Positions 16,418 through 24,731 of a DNA stretch of 64,000 bases are shown piece by piece (the stretch's first letter is position 1; each line of letters starts with the position of its first letter). Position numbers and translations under genes: made by a program. The notes under the pieces are model-generated. The model saw only the letters and a list, made by a program, of their open reading frames with translations, had not been told where the DNA came from and did not search any database. Origin of the DNA: Clostridium_AD sp050717545 (GTDB lineage: Bacteria > Bacillota > Clostridia > Clostridiales > Clostridiaceae); NCBI RefSeq assembly GCF_050717545.1, contig NZ_JBOITN010000017.1, positions 124,001-188,000 of the forward strand, in the 5' to 3' direction.

Positions 16418-17691
16418 AGGTGATTATAATTGGTGGTGGGTGGTCTGGTTGCAGCGCAGCAATCACAGCAAAAAAAGCAGGAGCAGAGGTATCATTATAT
16501 GAAAAAACAGATATGCTTTTAGGGCTTGGAAATGCAGGCGGCATAATGAGAAATAATGGAAGATATACTGCGGCAGAAGAATTAATAGCACTAGGCGCAG
16601 GTGATTTAATACATGTGACTGATGAGAACAGCAGACATAAAAACATTGATTTTCCAGCGCATAAAAATGCTTGGCTTTACGATGTAAATAAAATTGAACC
16701 AGCTGTGGTAAAATGTTTAAAAGCGATGGATATAGAATTAAACATGATAACAAGAGTAGTAGATGTTGAAAAAGAAGGCAATACCATAAAAGGAATATAT
16801 TTATCAGATGGCAAGTATGTTGAGGCAGATATATTTATAGAAACCACAGGGTCAACAGGTCCAATGGGTAACTGCTTAAAATATGGTAATGGTTGCTCAA
16901 TGTGTGTATTAAGGTGTCCAGCTTTTGGGCCAAGAGTAAGCATAAGTTACAGAGCTGGTGTCGAAGACCTAAAAGGAGAAAGAGAAGAAGATGTTTATGG
17001 AGCTTTTAGTGGTTCATGTAAATTAGCTAAGAGTTCTTTAGGAGAAGAGGTTAAGCGGAAACTTGATGAAATAGGAGTAGTCGTTTTAAAAGTGCCGGAG
17101 GAAGATGTTAATCTAGATAAGCTTAAAGTTAAGGTGTGCCAGCAATATGCTCTAAAGGAGTTTGCAGAAAATATGATTTTACTAGATACGGGTGATGCAA
17201 AACTTATGACTTCATATTATCCTTTAGATAAGTTAAGGAAAATAGAAGGACTTGAAAATGCAAAATATATAGATCCAATTGCAGGGGGAAAGGGAAACTC
17301 TATAAGATATTTATCAGTGGCCCCAAGAACAAACAGTATGAAGGTCGTAGGGCTGGATAATTTGTTTTGTGCAGGTGAGAAGTCTGGTTTATTTGTAGGC
17401 CACACAGAAGCCATGGTAACGGGAGCACTAGCGGGGCACAATGCAATAAGAAATTATTTAGGAATGCCTCTTTTGATATTACCAAGGACCCTTGCCGTTG
17501 GGGATATAATAGCTTATGCAAATGAAAAAATGAAGTCTAAGGAGGGAAGGAGAAATAGATATACTTTTGCTGGAGCTGAGTATTTTAATCGGATGCAGGA
17601 ACTTGGACTTTTTACTTTAGACAAGGGTGAGATTAAGGGGAGAGTTGAGAAATTAAATTTAACTGATATATTTAATGAAAAACTTATATAA
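16414..17691 (+). CDS. FAD-dependent oxidoreductase, partner of the split flavoprotein
   Basis: The 425-aa product has an N-terminal dinucleotide-binding fold (IIGGGWSGCSAAITA, then an acidic residue ending the second strand in SLYEKTD). A middle segment is Cys-rich (YGNGCSMCVLRCPAFGP), and a C-terminal FAD-contact region reads NLFCAGEKSGLFVGHTEAMVTG, resembling TrmFO/GidA-type flavoproteins. The TTG start overlaps the previous stop (TTGA), with GGGAGGAG upstream, showing translational coupling. The substrate is unknown. It is likely to work with the upstream [2Fe-2S] flavoprotein in electron transfer. Confidence 0.8.
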   Translation: MKVIIIGGGWSGCSAAITAKKAGAEVSLYEKTDMLLGLGNAGGIMRNNGRYTAAEELIALGAGDLIHVTDENSRHKNIDFPAHKNAWLYDVNKIEPAVVKCLKAMDIELNMITRVVDVEKEGNTIKGIYLSDGKYVEADIFIETTGSTGPMGNCLKYGNGCSMCVLRCPAFGPRVSISYRAGVEDLKGEREEDVYGAFSGSCKLAKSSLGEEVKRKLDEIGVVVLKVPEEDVNLDKLKVKVCQQYALKEFAENMILLDTGDAKLMTSYYPLDKLRKIEGLENAKYIDPIAGGKGNSIRYLSVAPRTNSMKVVGLDNLFCAGEKSGLFVGHTEAMVTGALAGHNAIRNYLGMPLLILPRTLAVGDIIAYANEKMKSKEGRRNRYTFAGAEYFNRMQELGLFTLDKGEIKGRVEKLNLTDIFNEKLI

Positions 17692-17730
17692 AACTAGTAT
17701 ATTTTACTAATTAGTACACATAATACATTT

Positions 17731-18153
17731 ATGTGGAAAAAATTTGTTTTATATGGTGTTTTAGGTCTCTTAGTAGAGGTTTTGTGGACTGGGTTTGGAT
17801 CAATGATTAAGGGCGATGTGCTCCTTAGGGGCACTACCTCTATCTGGATGTTTCCTATATATGGGCTTGCTGTATTGCTTGAACCTGTGCATTATAGGAT
17901 AAAACATCTTCCGCTTATTGTGAGGGGAGGAATATACATGCTTCTTATATTTGCAGTAGAATTAGTTAGCGGACTACTGCTTAGATTGGTGTTAGGAGAG
18001 TGCCCATGGAACTATGTTAATAGAACATTATCAATATACGGAATAATTACATTGACCTATGCACCAGTGTGGTTTGCCTATGGGATTATGCTCGAGCAAG
18101 TACAGGGCATTATAAAACGTATTGAAAGAGGTCTTGGTAGTAATGCTACTTAG
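17731..18153 (+). CDS. CmpB-like (putative ABC-transporter type IV) membrane protein
   Basis: The 140-aa product has about four transmembrane segments and the recognisable pattern FGSMIKGDVLLRGTTSIWMFPIYGLA, followed by CPWNY, of the family annotated as putative ABC-transporter type IV (PF06541). No transporter ATPase is nearby, and true transport function for this family is unproven. A clear ribosome binding site is not visible before the ATG, so it may be poorly translated or coupled to the gene 40 bp upstream. Confidence 0.7.
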   Translation: MWKKFVLYGVLGLLVEVLWTGFGSMIKGDVLLRGTTSIWMFPIYGLAVLLEPVHYRIKHLPLIVRGGIYMLLIFAVELVSGLLLRLVLGECPWNYVNRTLSIYGIITLTYAPVWFAYGIMLEQVQGIIKRIERGLGSNAT

Positions 18154-18175
18154 GTTAAATTGAAGATTATAAAAT

Positions 18176-18226
18176 AATGATGTTGCACGAAGAATGTAAT
18201 ATATACATTCTTCGTGCAACATCATT
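18176..18226. terminator. Bidirectional terminator between the CmpB-like gene and ohrR
   Basis: A perfect 23-bp stem pairs 18176-18198 with 18204-18226 around ATATA, with a T-run on the plus side, between convergent genes. Confidence 0.9.
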
Positions 18227-18227
18227 T

Positions 18228-18671
18228 TTATTTGTTATGACTTGGAGTTAAGTTTACTAATAGTGAATAAATATTTTTCTTAAGGTATATGGCACTTTGG
18301 AGTGGAATGCCAGTGCTACAAAGAATTTTAGGGGGTATTTCAATAGCTAATTCCTTAAGGGCAATGCCCTTAGGTGTTAAACTAACATATACATTACGTT
18401 CATCTACAGTATCTCTAATTCTTTTCACGAGACTCATGATTTCTAGTTTCTTTAGTAATGGGGTTAAAGTACCAGAATCAAGATGCAACTTTTTTCCCAT
18501 GTCTTTGACAGTTATATTGTCTTTTTCCCATAATACTAAAAGAGAAATATATTGAGTGTAGGTTAAACCTAATTTATCTAGGAAGGGTTTATATAACTTT
18601 GTTATCTCACGAGAACAAGCATATAAAGCAAAACACAATTGATTATCTAATTTAAGAGCGTCATAATTCAT
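18228..18671 (-). CDS. ohrR: OhrR-type MarR family redox regulator
   Basis: Winged-helix repressor. The 147-aa product aligns by eye with OhrR: LDNQLCFALYACSREITKLYKPFLDKLGLTYTQY, with the peroxide-sensing Cys at position 13, the helix-turn-helix (VKDMGKKLHLDSGTLTPLLKKLE) and the wing (DERNVYVSLT). These segments suggest sensing of organic hydroperoxide. The start at 18671 follows AAAGGA by about 10 nt; a GTG at 18680 overlaps the ribosome binding site. No ohr peroxidase gene is adjacent. The 300-bp region upstream holds a large dyad that might be a target. Confidence 0.85.
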   Translation of the reverse strand: MNYDALKLDNQLCFALYACSREITKLYKPFLDKLGLTYTQYISLLVLWEKDNITVKDMGKKLHLDSGTLTPLLKKLEIMSLVKRIRDTVDERNVYVSLTPKGIALKELAIEIPPKILCSTGIPLQSAIYLKKNIYSLLVNLTPSHNK

Positions 18672-18822
18672 CTTTAGCACATCCTTTAATTTTAAAACTA
18701 AATTTTATTACATTAGTGTTTGTTTATATTTTAATTAAAGTAAATTATATTTAATTAAATTGAATACAATTCACTTTATCATGTTGATTATTTAATTGCA
18801 AGAATAATTTTATATAAATACA

Positions 18823-18870
18823 TTGTGACTATATTGTAATAATATCCTAGCTATTACAATATAATCACAA
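18823..18870. promoter_or_regulatory. Large inverted repeat between ohrR and a small-protein gene
   Basis: TTGTGACTATATTGTAAT (18823-18840) and ATTACAATATAATCACAA (18853-18870) are complementary except at one position, around a 12-nt loop. No T-run follows, so it is not a normal terminator. The ATTGTAAT/ATTACAAT halves resemble OhrR-type operators. This occupies the middle of the 306-bp gap at 18672-18977, which otherwise shows only AT-rich sequence. Confidence 0.55.
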
Positions 18871-18977
18871 TCTTAGTTAATACAAATTTTAAATTAATTA
18901 TAGGTATAATAATTATTGTATGGTGAGAAAATAGAAGAATAAATACAACATAATTTAATTTGAAAGGAGTTTTAAGT

Positions 18978-19121
18978 ATGCCTGATCATCAACATATTGG
19001 AGGTAGCAAAAATAGTAACATTGATATTAAACGTGATAATATTAAAAGTCCTAAGAAAACTAAAGGGGTTAAAGAAAAACCACCTTTATATAAAAATTTC
19101 AATGGAGAAACCCTTGAATAG
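18978..19121 (+). CDS. 47-aa hydrophilic protein of unknown function
   Basis: GAAAGGAG lies about 8 nt before an ATG that opens a 47-codon frame beginning MPDHQHIGGSKNSN and ending NFNGETLE. It is Lys/Asn-rich, has no hydrophobic segment or Cys, and contains KSPKKTKGVKEKPP. I do not recognise a family. The good ribosome binding site and gene spacing support it being real. The basic, disordered look would suit a spore or nucleic-acid-associated protein, but that is a guess. Confidence 0.6.
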   Translation: MPDHQHIGGSKNSNIDIKRDNIKSPKKTKGVKEKPPLYKNFNGETLE

Positions 19122-19175
19122 ATAATAAACCTGGATTTTTATATACATTCATAAATAGAAAGGGAGTGCGATTTG

Positions 19176-19376
19176 ATGGTAAACAAAGGGGAACAATTTA
19201 TAGATGAAAGTTATAAGATAATGAAGTTTGAACGTGATATTGATAAAGTTACTGGTCAAGAGATAGGAAAAATAGAAGTTAAGGCACTTGATGGCCACAG
19301 GCAGTTTATAACTTTAGATGATAATGATGCTGATGAAATAGAAAAGTCCTTGTTTAAATATTTAAAAATCAAATAG
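19176..19376 (+). CDS. 66-aa protein of unknown function
   Basis: The small acidic protein starts MVNKGEQFIDESYKIMKFERD and contains VTGQEIGKIEVKALDGHRQFITLDDND. It has no membrane segment or Cys. AGGGAG favours the ATG at 19176 over a TTG one codon earlier. It lies 54 bp after the 47-aa gene on the same strand and a strong terminator follows, so the two may form a short operon. Confidence 0.6.
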   Translation: MVNKGEQFIDESYKIMKFERDIDKVTGQEIGKIEVKALDGHRQFITLDDNDADEIEKSLFKYLKIK

Positions 19377-19439
19377 TTTGATGGATATAATGAAGAATTA
19401 TATATGAAATATATAAAGGGACAAAGAATAATAAACCAA

Positions 19440-19491
19440 AGAAAAGAATAAGATATGCTCACATAAATGAGTATATCTTATTCTTTTCTAT
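19440..19491 (+). terminator. Terminator after the small-protein pair
   Basis: A 22-bp stem (19440-19461 with 19468-19489, one G-U pair) around CATAAA, ending in TTCTTTTCT. Confidence 0.8.
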
Positions 19492-19594
19492 TAACATGAA
19501 AATTAAGTTTAAATAAGGATGTAATTGAGGGGGATATATTGTAGAATAGTAGTTGTTATTTGAGTTTAAGAGAAATGATGTAGGAGGGGTTTGA

Positions 19595-20596
19595 ATGAAA
19601 AAGGTTGTGGTCATTTTTAATGGTGGTACAATTTCTATGAGTGTTGATCCAAGAATAAGGGCTGCTGTTCCAACTCTAAGTGGAGAAGAAATAATGTCTA
19701 TGGTTACAGGAATTGAAAACTATGCACAGATAGAAGCATATACTTTTTCAAGTTTGCCAGGTCCTCATGTAACGCCTAAGCTAATGATGGATTTATCTAT
19801 TTACATACAAGAATTTTTAATTAGGGATGACATATGTGGGGTTGTAGTGACTCATGGCACTGATACACTTGAGGAAACAGCATATCTATTACATCTGACT
19901 ATTGATAGTCCAAAACCTGTAATTATTACTGGTTCAATGAGAAATAGTTCGGAACTTGGCTACGATGGGCCTGCAAATTTATCAGCTGCTATTTGTACTG
20001 CTATTTCAGATGAGGCACGTAATAGAGGGGTGCTTGTGTGTTTAAATGATGAACTTAATTGTGCAAGTGAGGTTACTAAATCACATTCGATGAATCTAAA
20101 TACTTTTCAAAGTCCACAATTTGGACCAATAGGTCTCATTGATAACAACGAAGCAATATTTTACCGGGATAGTTTAAAAAAAGAACATATAATAACGCAG
20201 ACAGTAGAAACTAAAGTAGATTTAATAAAAGCTTGTGCAGGAATGGATTCAAAGTTAATTGACTTTTGCGTAAGTAGTGGCGCAAGGGGACTTGTAATTG
20301 AGGCAATGGGAAGAGGTAATATTCCGCCGGATATGGCAGAGGGAGTAAAAGAGGCTATAAAAGGTGGAGTAATAGTAGTTATTGTATCTAGATGTTATAA
20401 AGGAAGAGTGTTAGATTCTTATGGATACCCAGGAGGTGGAAAAGAACTTAGAAATGCTGGTGTGATTTTTGGAGATAGTTTGCCAGGTCAAAAAGCTAGA
20501 ATCAAGCTTATGCTTGCACTTTCTAGTACATCAAATAGGGATAAAATACAATATATGTTTGAAAGTGGAAGTTATAAAAAAACGAATTTTAGATGA
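19595..20596 (+). CDS. L-asparaginase
   Basis: Hydrolyses L-asparagine to aspartate and ammonia. The 333-aa product shows both asparaginase signatures: the N-terminal FNGGTISM with the first catalytic Thr, and GVVVTHGTDTLEETAYLL with the second Thr-Asp pair. Next come ITGSMRNSSELGYDGPANL and a C-terminal domain with GARGLVIEAMGRGN. There is no signal peptide, so it is cytoplasmic. Strong TAGGAGGGG lies upstream. It stands alone between a terminator and a purine permease gene that has its own promoter. Confidence 0.92.
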   Translation: MKKVVVIFNGGTISMSVDPRIRAAVPTLSGEEIMSMVTGIENYAQIEAYTFSSLPGPHVTPKLMMDLSIYIQEFLIRDDICGVVVTHGTDTLEETAYLLHLTIDSPKPVIITGSMRNSSELGYDGPANLSAAICTAISDEARNRGVLVCLNDELNCASEVTKSHSMNLNTFQSPQFGPIGLIDNNEAIFYRDSLKKEHIITQTVETKVDLIKACAGMDSKLIDFCVSSGARGLVIEAMGRGNIPPDMAEGVKEAIKGGVIVVIVSRCYKGRVLDSYGYPGGGKELRNAGVIFGDSLPGQKARIKLMLALSSTSNRDKIQYMFESGSYKKTNFR

Positions 20597-20624
20597 AGAA
20601 TAATTTTTAATATTCGTAATGGTA

Positions 20625-20653
20625 TTGACTCAACTATAGACTTTTGTTATTAT
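20625..20653 (+). promoter_or_regulatory. Sigma-A promoter of the NCS2 permease
   Basis: TTGACT (20625-20630), a 17-nt spacer and TATTAT (20648-20653) lie 34 bp before the start codon. Confidence 0.65.
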
Positions 20654-20670
20654 GTTTGTATAACAAACAT
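20652..20670. promoter_or_regulatory. Perfect operator-like dyad at the permease transcription start
   Basis: ATGTTTGT-ATA-ACAAACAT is a perfect 8-3-8 inverted repeat that begins in the -10 box and covers the expected +1. Repressor binding here would block initiation. I do not recognise the regulator. Confidence 0.55.
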
Positions 20671-20686
20671 TATGGAGGAGAAATAA

Positions 20687-22042
20687 ATGGAATACTTTAA
20701 GTTAAAAGAAAATGGAAGTGACGTAAAAAAAGAAGTCATTGGAGGCATAACTACATTTTTGACAATGGCATATATTATTGCAGTTAATGCAAACATATTA
20801 GGTGATCCTGCTGTAGGAATGCCAGCACCAGCAGTAGTAACAGTAACTTGTTTAACAGCAGCATTCGCTACTATCTTTATGGGCTTATACGCAAACCTTC
20901 CCTTTGCATTAGCATCAGGAATGGGACTAAATGCATTTTTTGCGTATACTGTAGTAATTGGAATGAAAGTTCCATGGCGAGTAGCTCTTGCAGCTGTATT
21001 TGTAGAAGGAATTATATTTATTATATTATCATTGTCAAATGTTAGAGAAGCTGTAGTTAACGCAATACCGACGACTTTAAAATTGGCGGTTACAGCGGGA
21101 ATTGGACTTTTTATTGCATTCATTGGTTTCGTAGACTCAGGTATTGTTGTTAGCAACGATGCAACAAAGGTTGCTATGGGTAAATTTACAAGCCCTACGG
21201 TACTAATAACTGTAACAGGTGTAATTATAATTGTAATTTTATCAAAGAAAAATATAAAAGGAGCTATATTATGGGGAATAGTTGCAAGTACTATATTATC
21301 TTGGTTATTTGCAATAATTTCACCAGAAGTCGCAGCAACTTATAATATAAGCACACCAACGGGAATATTTAAATTTGAATCAATATCACCAATTGCAGGT
21401 AAATTAGATTTCTCATATCTAACTGATCCCAGCAAAGTATGGGGATTTATAACAATAGTTCTAACATTCTTATTTGTAGATTTTTTTGATACTATAGGAA
21501 CATTAGTAGGAGTTGCTTCAAAGGTTGGAATGGTTGATAAAGATGGTAAGGTGAAAAATGCTGGACGTGCATTGCTTGTAGATTCAGTTTCTACTACTTT
21601 GGGAGCGTTCCTTGGAACTTCAACTGTAACTACTTATGTAGAAAGTTCAGCTGGAGTTGCTGAAGGCGCTAGGACGGGACTTGCTTCAGTGGTAACTGGA
21701 ATATTATTTTTAATAGCAATGTTTTTTTCACCTTTGTTCATTGCAATACCAACATGTGCAACTGCACCTGCACTGATAATTGTAGGCTTTTTCATGATGG
21801 AGAACATAGTTAAGATAGATTTTACTGATTTTACTCAGGGAGTACCTGCTTTCTTAACAATTGCTCTAATGCCACTTACATATAGTATTGGAGATGGATT
21901 AACAATAGGAATTCTTTCTTACGCAGTATTAAACCTTATAAACAATATATTTACTAAGGATGCAAGTAAGAAAACAAAAGTTTCAGCTGTAATTTATGTT
22001 TTGGCACTCTTATTTATAATTAAATTAATTATTACTGGCTAA
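20687..22042 (+). CDS. NCS2-family (AzgA-like) purine permease
   Basis: Proton-coupled uptake of hypoxanthine, guanine or adenine is the family role. The 451-aa protein has the AzgA-type start (GGITTFLTMAYIIAVNANIL), GMGLNAFFAYTVV, FVDFFDTIGTLVGVA and TVTTYVESSAGVAEGARTG, in the positions of the substrate-binding helices. About 12-14 transmembrane segments are expected. A strong GGAGGAG precedes the ATG. No purine riboswitch was found in the 90-bp leader; a dyad at the transcription start suggests repressor control instead. Confidence 0.9.
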   Translation: MEYFKLKENGSDVKKEVIGGITTFLTMAYIIAVNANILGDPAVGMPAPAVVTVTCLTAAFATIFMGLYANLPFALASGMGLNAFFAYTVVIGMKVPWRVALAAVFVEGIIFIILSLSNVREAVVNAIPTTLKLAVTAGIGLFIAFIGFVDSGIVVSNDATKVAMGKFTSPTVLITVTGVIIIVILSKKNIKGAILWGIVASTILSWLFAIISPEVAATYNISTPTGIFKFESISPIAGKLDFSYLTDPSKVWGFITIVLTFLFVDFFDTIGTLVGVASKVGMVDKDGKVKNAGRALLVDSVSTTLGAFLGTSTVTTYVESSAGVAEGARTGLASVVTGILFLIAMFFSPLFIAIPTCATAPALIIVGFFMMENIVKIDFTDFTQGVPAFLTIALMPLTYSIGDGLTIGILSYAVLNLINNIFTKDASKKTKVSAVIYVLALLFIIKLIITG

Positions 22043-22067
22043 AAATAATTATAGAGATATTAGAAAG

Positions 22068-22113
22068 ATACTATGACATGGGAGAGAACTTATCATGCTA
22101 TAGTATTTTTTTA
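22068..22113 (+). terminator. Probable terminator after the permease
   Basis: An interrupted stem pairs GATACTATGACATG with CATGCTATAGTAT and runs into TTTTTTTA. Confidence 0.55.
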
Positions 22114-22188
22114 TTATTTACAAAAGTGGTGTAACAAATTTAATATCACTTGAATAACATAATATAAAAATGTAAAAAGGGTGATATT

Positions 22189-23343
22189 ATGAAAATAAAT
22201 AATAGATTGTCTAATGTTGATGAATACCATTTTAAAAAAATTGATGATATAAAGAATGAATCAACACTTTTTGGTAAAAAAATAATAGACCTAAGCATTG
22301 GAGATCCAGATTTAGAAGTTCATTCAAATATTACAGATGCATTAATTGAAGGATTAAATTATCCGCGATATAACAATTACCCTACCTATGATGGTTTAAT
22401 TGAACTTAAAAAGGCAGTTAAAAAATACTATTACGATGTTTACAGTGTGAGTTTAGAGTTGGATGAAATAATAATTCTTATAGGGTCAAAAGAAGGTATA
22501 AGCAATATTATACCGGCTGTTTGTGATGTTGGAGATTGCGTAATAGTACCTGAACCGGCATATCCTGTGTACAAAATTTGTTCCAAACTATGGGGATGCA
22601 TTCCATATACTGTGCCGCTCACGCAAAGTAATGGATATATGCCAAATCTAGATATTATCCCTGAAAAAATTGTTAACAAATGCAAGCTTATGTTTGTGAA
22701 TTATCCTAATAATCCAACAGGTGCAGTAGCGAGTAGTGAGTTTTATAAACGCATTGTTAAGTTTTCTTATGATAATAATATTGTTTTATGTAATGATTCA
22801 GCATATAATGAAATAATTCAAGTAAATAAACAACCTATTAGTCTTATGCAATATGATGTTAATAGGCATTGCGTAGAGTTTGGAACTTTATCTAAAACTT
22901 ACAATATGACAGGATATAGAATAGGGTACGCAGTAGGGGATGCTAAGGTAATAAATGCTCTACTTAAGATAAAAAGTAATTGTGACTCCGGTCAATTTAT
23001 TCCAGTTCAGAAGGCGGCTATTGCTGCTCTTAATTTAGACCGTGGCTATGTCCAAAGTACGCGAAGAATATATGATGATAGGCGTTTAGCGGTCAAAAGT
23101 GTCCTGTTACAAAAAAACATAGATTTTTTTGATGCTGATGCTACTTTTTATTTATGGTGTAAAACACCTAAAAACTATACGACTAATGAGTTTTGCGAGG
23201 AATTATTGATTAATTATGGAATTGTGGTTACTCCTGGAAATGTTTTTGGAAAACTAGGATATGATTATTTCCGTATTGCACTTACAAAAGATAAGCTTAT
23301 TATCGAGGAAGCACTAATGGCTCTAAAAAAATATATTCGCTAA
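22189..23343 (+). CDS. Class I/II PLP-dependent aminotransferase
   Basis: Fold-type I aminotransferase of 384 aa. Visible features are LSIGDPDLEVHSNI near the N-terminus, PEPAYPVYK, NYPNNPTGAVAS (cofactor-contact Asn-Pro), the PLP-binding lysine in LSKTYNMTGYRIGYAVG, and FRIALT near the C-terminus. The pattern is closest to LL-diaminopimelate or alanine/aspartate-type aminotransferases, but the substrate cannot be fixed from sequence. It is a single-gene unit with an AAGGGTGAT ribosome binding site. Confidence 0.85.
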   Translation: MKINNRLSNVDEYHFKKIDDIKNESTLFGKKIIDLSIGDPDLEVHSNITDALIEGLNYPRYNNYPTYDGLIELKKAVKKYYYDVYSVSLELDEIIILIGSKEGISNIIPAVCDVGDCVIVPEPAYPVYKICSKLWGCIPYTVPLTQSNGYMPNLDIIPEKIVNKCKLMFVNYPNNPTGAVASSEFYKRIVKFSYDNNIVLCNDSAYNEIIQVNKQPISLMQYDVNRHCVEFGTLSKTYNMTGYRIGYAVGDAKVINALLKIKSNCDSGQFIPVQKAAIAALNLDRGYVQSTRRIYDDRRLAVKSVLLQKNIDFFDADATFYLWCKTPKNYTTNEFCEELLINYGIVVTPGNVFGKLGYDYFRIALTKDKLIIEEALMALKKYIR

Positions 23344-23495
23344 ATTATTATTGATATAATAATATTATTGGTATAATATTAATTATATTGGAAATATTTT
23401 ATTATAAGTATGAGTAATTTTAAATACATTAATTTACGGTTTACGCTGTTTTTAAAAGAAAAATCGTAATAAAAGCATAAATTTATAATTTAAGC

Positions 23496-23525
23496 TTGAA
23501 ACTTGGGTTATAGTTTATGTATAAT
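23496..23525 (+). promoter_or_regulatory. Sigma-A promoter of the yicC-coaBC operon
   Basis: TTGAAA (23496-23501) and TATAAT (23520-23525), with an 18-nt spacer and a TG just before the -10, lie 40 bp before yicC. Confidence 0.55.
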
Positions 23526-23565
23526 TATAAAGTGCTCAAAATGAACATGGAAAGGATGCGTTGTT

Positions 23566-24444
23566 ATGATTAGGAGTATGACTGGATTTGGGAGAGGAAA
23601 CTCTGAAAAAGACGGTAATAGCTTTACCATAGAGATTAAAAGTGTTAATCATAGATATTTTGAAACTAATATAAGAATGCCTAGAGTATTAATATCTTTT
23701 GAGGATAAAATTAGGAAGATAATTGGTGAAAAAGTAAAAAGAGGAAAACTTGATGTTTTTGTAACTCAAGGTAGTAATGATAAGGAAGATGTAGAAGCTT
23801 ATTTAAATGAAAAATTAGCACAAAGCTATATAAACTGTTTTAGAACTTTAAAAGAAAAACATGGATTATATGGTGATATATCAGTTGATGCTATAGCAAG
23901 GTTACCTGAGGTAATAACACTTAAACAAAAGGAAGAAGATGTTGCACTGACATTTGATCAGATTGAAGAAGCATTAACCAAGGCACTTGCATCTCTTCTT
24001 TTTATGAGAGAAAGAGAAGGCGAAAAATTGTTTGAAGATGTTAAGCTTAAGTGTAATTTAATTGATAATCTAGTTGAAAATATTAAGAAAAGAGCGCCTC
24101 TTGTAGTTGGTGAGTATAAGTTGAAACTAAACCAAAGATTAAATACTTTGAATAAGGAAGTTGAATTTGATGAGAATAGGGTTTCTATGGAGATCGCAAT
24201 TTTTGCTGATAAAGTTGGAATTGATGAAGAACTTGTGAGGCTAAATAGTCATATAGAGCAAATGAGAGAAACTCTAGTTCTTGGAGAACCTGTTGGTAGA
24301 AAACTTGATTTCATTATTCAAGAATTGAATAGAGAAACAAATACTATAGCTTCAAAAGCAAATGATTTAGAAATTTTAAATACAGTAATAAGTATGAAAA
24401 GCGAAATAGAAAAGATTAGAGAACAAATACAAAACATAGAATAA
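23566..24444 (+). CDS. yicC: YicC-family endoribonuclease
   Basis: The 292-aa product has the hallmark start MIRSMTGFGRG, then IEIKSVNHRYFE and the C-terminal GRKLDFIIQELNRETNTIASKAND, which carries the conserved acidic residues of the YicC/YloC family. Members are reported as RNA-cleaving enzymes. It heads the cluster remA-gmk-rpoZ-coaBC-priA, the same order as in Bacillus. Confidence 0.94.
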   Translation: MIRSMTGFGRGNSEKDGNSFTIEIKSVNHRYFETNIRMPRVLISFEDKIRKIIGEKVKRGKLDVFVTQGSNDKEDVEAYLNEKLAQSYINCFRTLKEKHGLYGDISVDAIARLPEVITLKQKEEDVALTFDQIEEALTKALASLLFMREREGEKLFEDVKLKCNLIDNLVENIKKRAPLVVGEYKLKLNQRLNTLNKEVEFDENRVSMEIAIFADKVGIDEELVRLNSHIEQMRETLVLGEPVGRKLDFIIQELNRETNTIASKANDLEILNTVISMKSEIEKIREQIQNIE

Positions 24445-24458
24445 ACAGGAGGCCCAAG

Positions 24459-24731
24459 ATGAGTATAAAGCTTATAAACATAGGATTTGGAAACATTGTT
24501 TCAGCAAATAGATTGGTAGCTATAGTAAGCCCTGAATCAGCTCCAATTAAAAGAATAATTCAAGAAGCAAGAGATAGAGGCATGCTTATTGATGCTACTT
24601 ATGGACGAAGGACCAGAGCAGTTATTATCACTGATAGTGACCATGTTATATTGTCAGCTGTTCAACCTGAAACTGTTGCACATAGGTTATCTGTTAAGGA
24701 TGATGAACATCTAGATGAGGTTGAAGAATAA
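24459..24731 (+). CDS. remA: RemA-family DNA-binding regulator (DUF370)
   Basis: The 90-aa protein has the characteristic INIGFGNIVSANRLVAIVSPESAPIKR start and GMLIDATYGRRTRAVIITDS. RemA in Bacillus activates matrix and osmoprotection genes; the role in clostridia is less clear. AGGAGG lies 5' of the ATG. Its stop overlaps the gmk start (TAATG). Confidence 0.93.
   Translation: MSIKLINIGFGNIVSANRLVAIVSPESAPIKRIIQEARDRGMLIDATYGRRTRAVIITDSDHVILSAVQPETVAHRLSVKDDEHLDEVEE

Noticed and set aside
16383..16943. Minus-strand ORFs inside the FAD oxidoreductase
   Set aside because: They are antisense shadows without ribosome binding sites; the plus-strand protein has clear motifs.
20597..20686. Purine riboswitch before the NCS2 permease
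   Set aside because: The leader is too short and lacks the conserved loop sequences; only a promoter and a dyad are visible.
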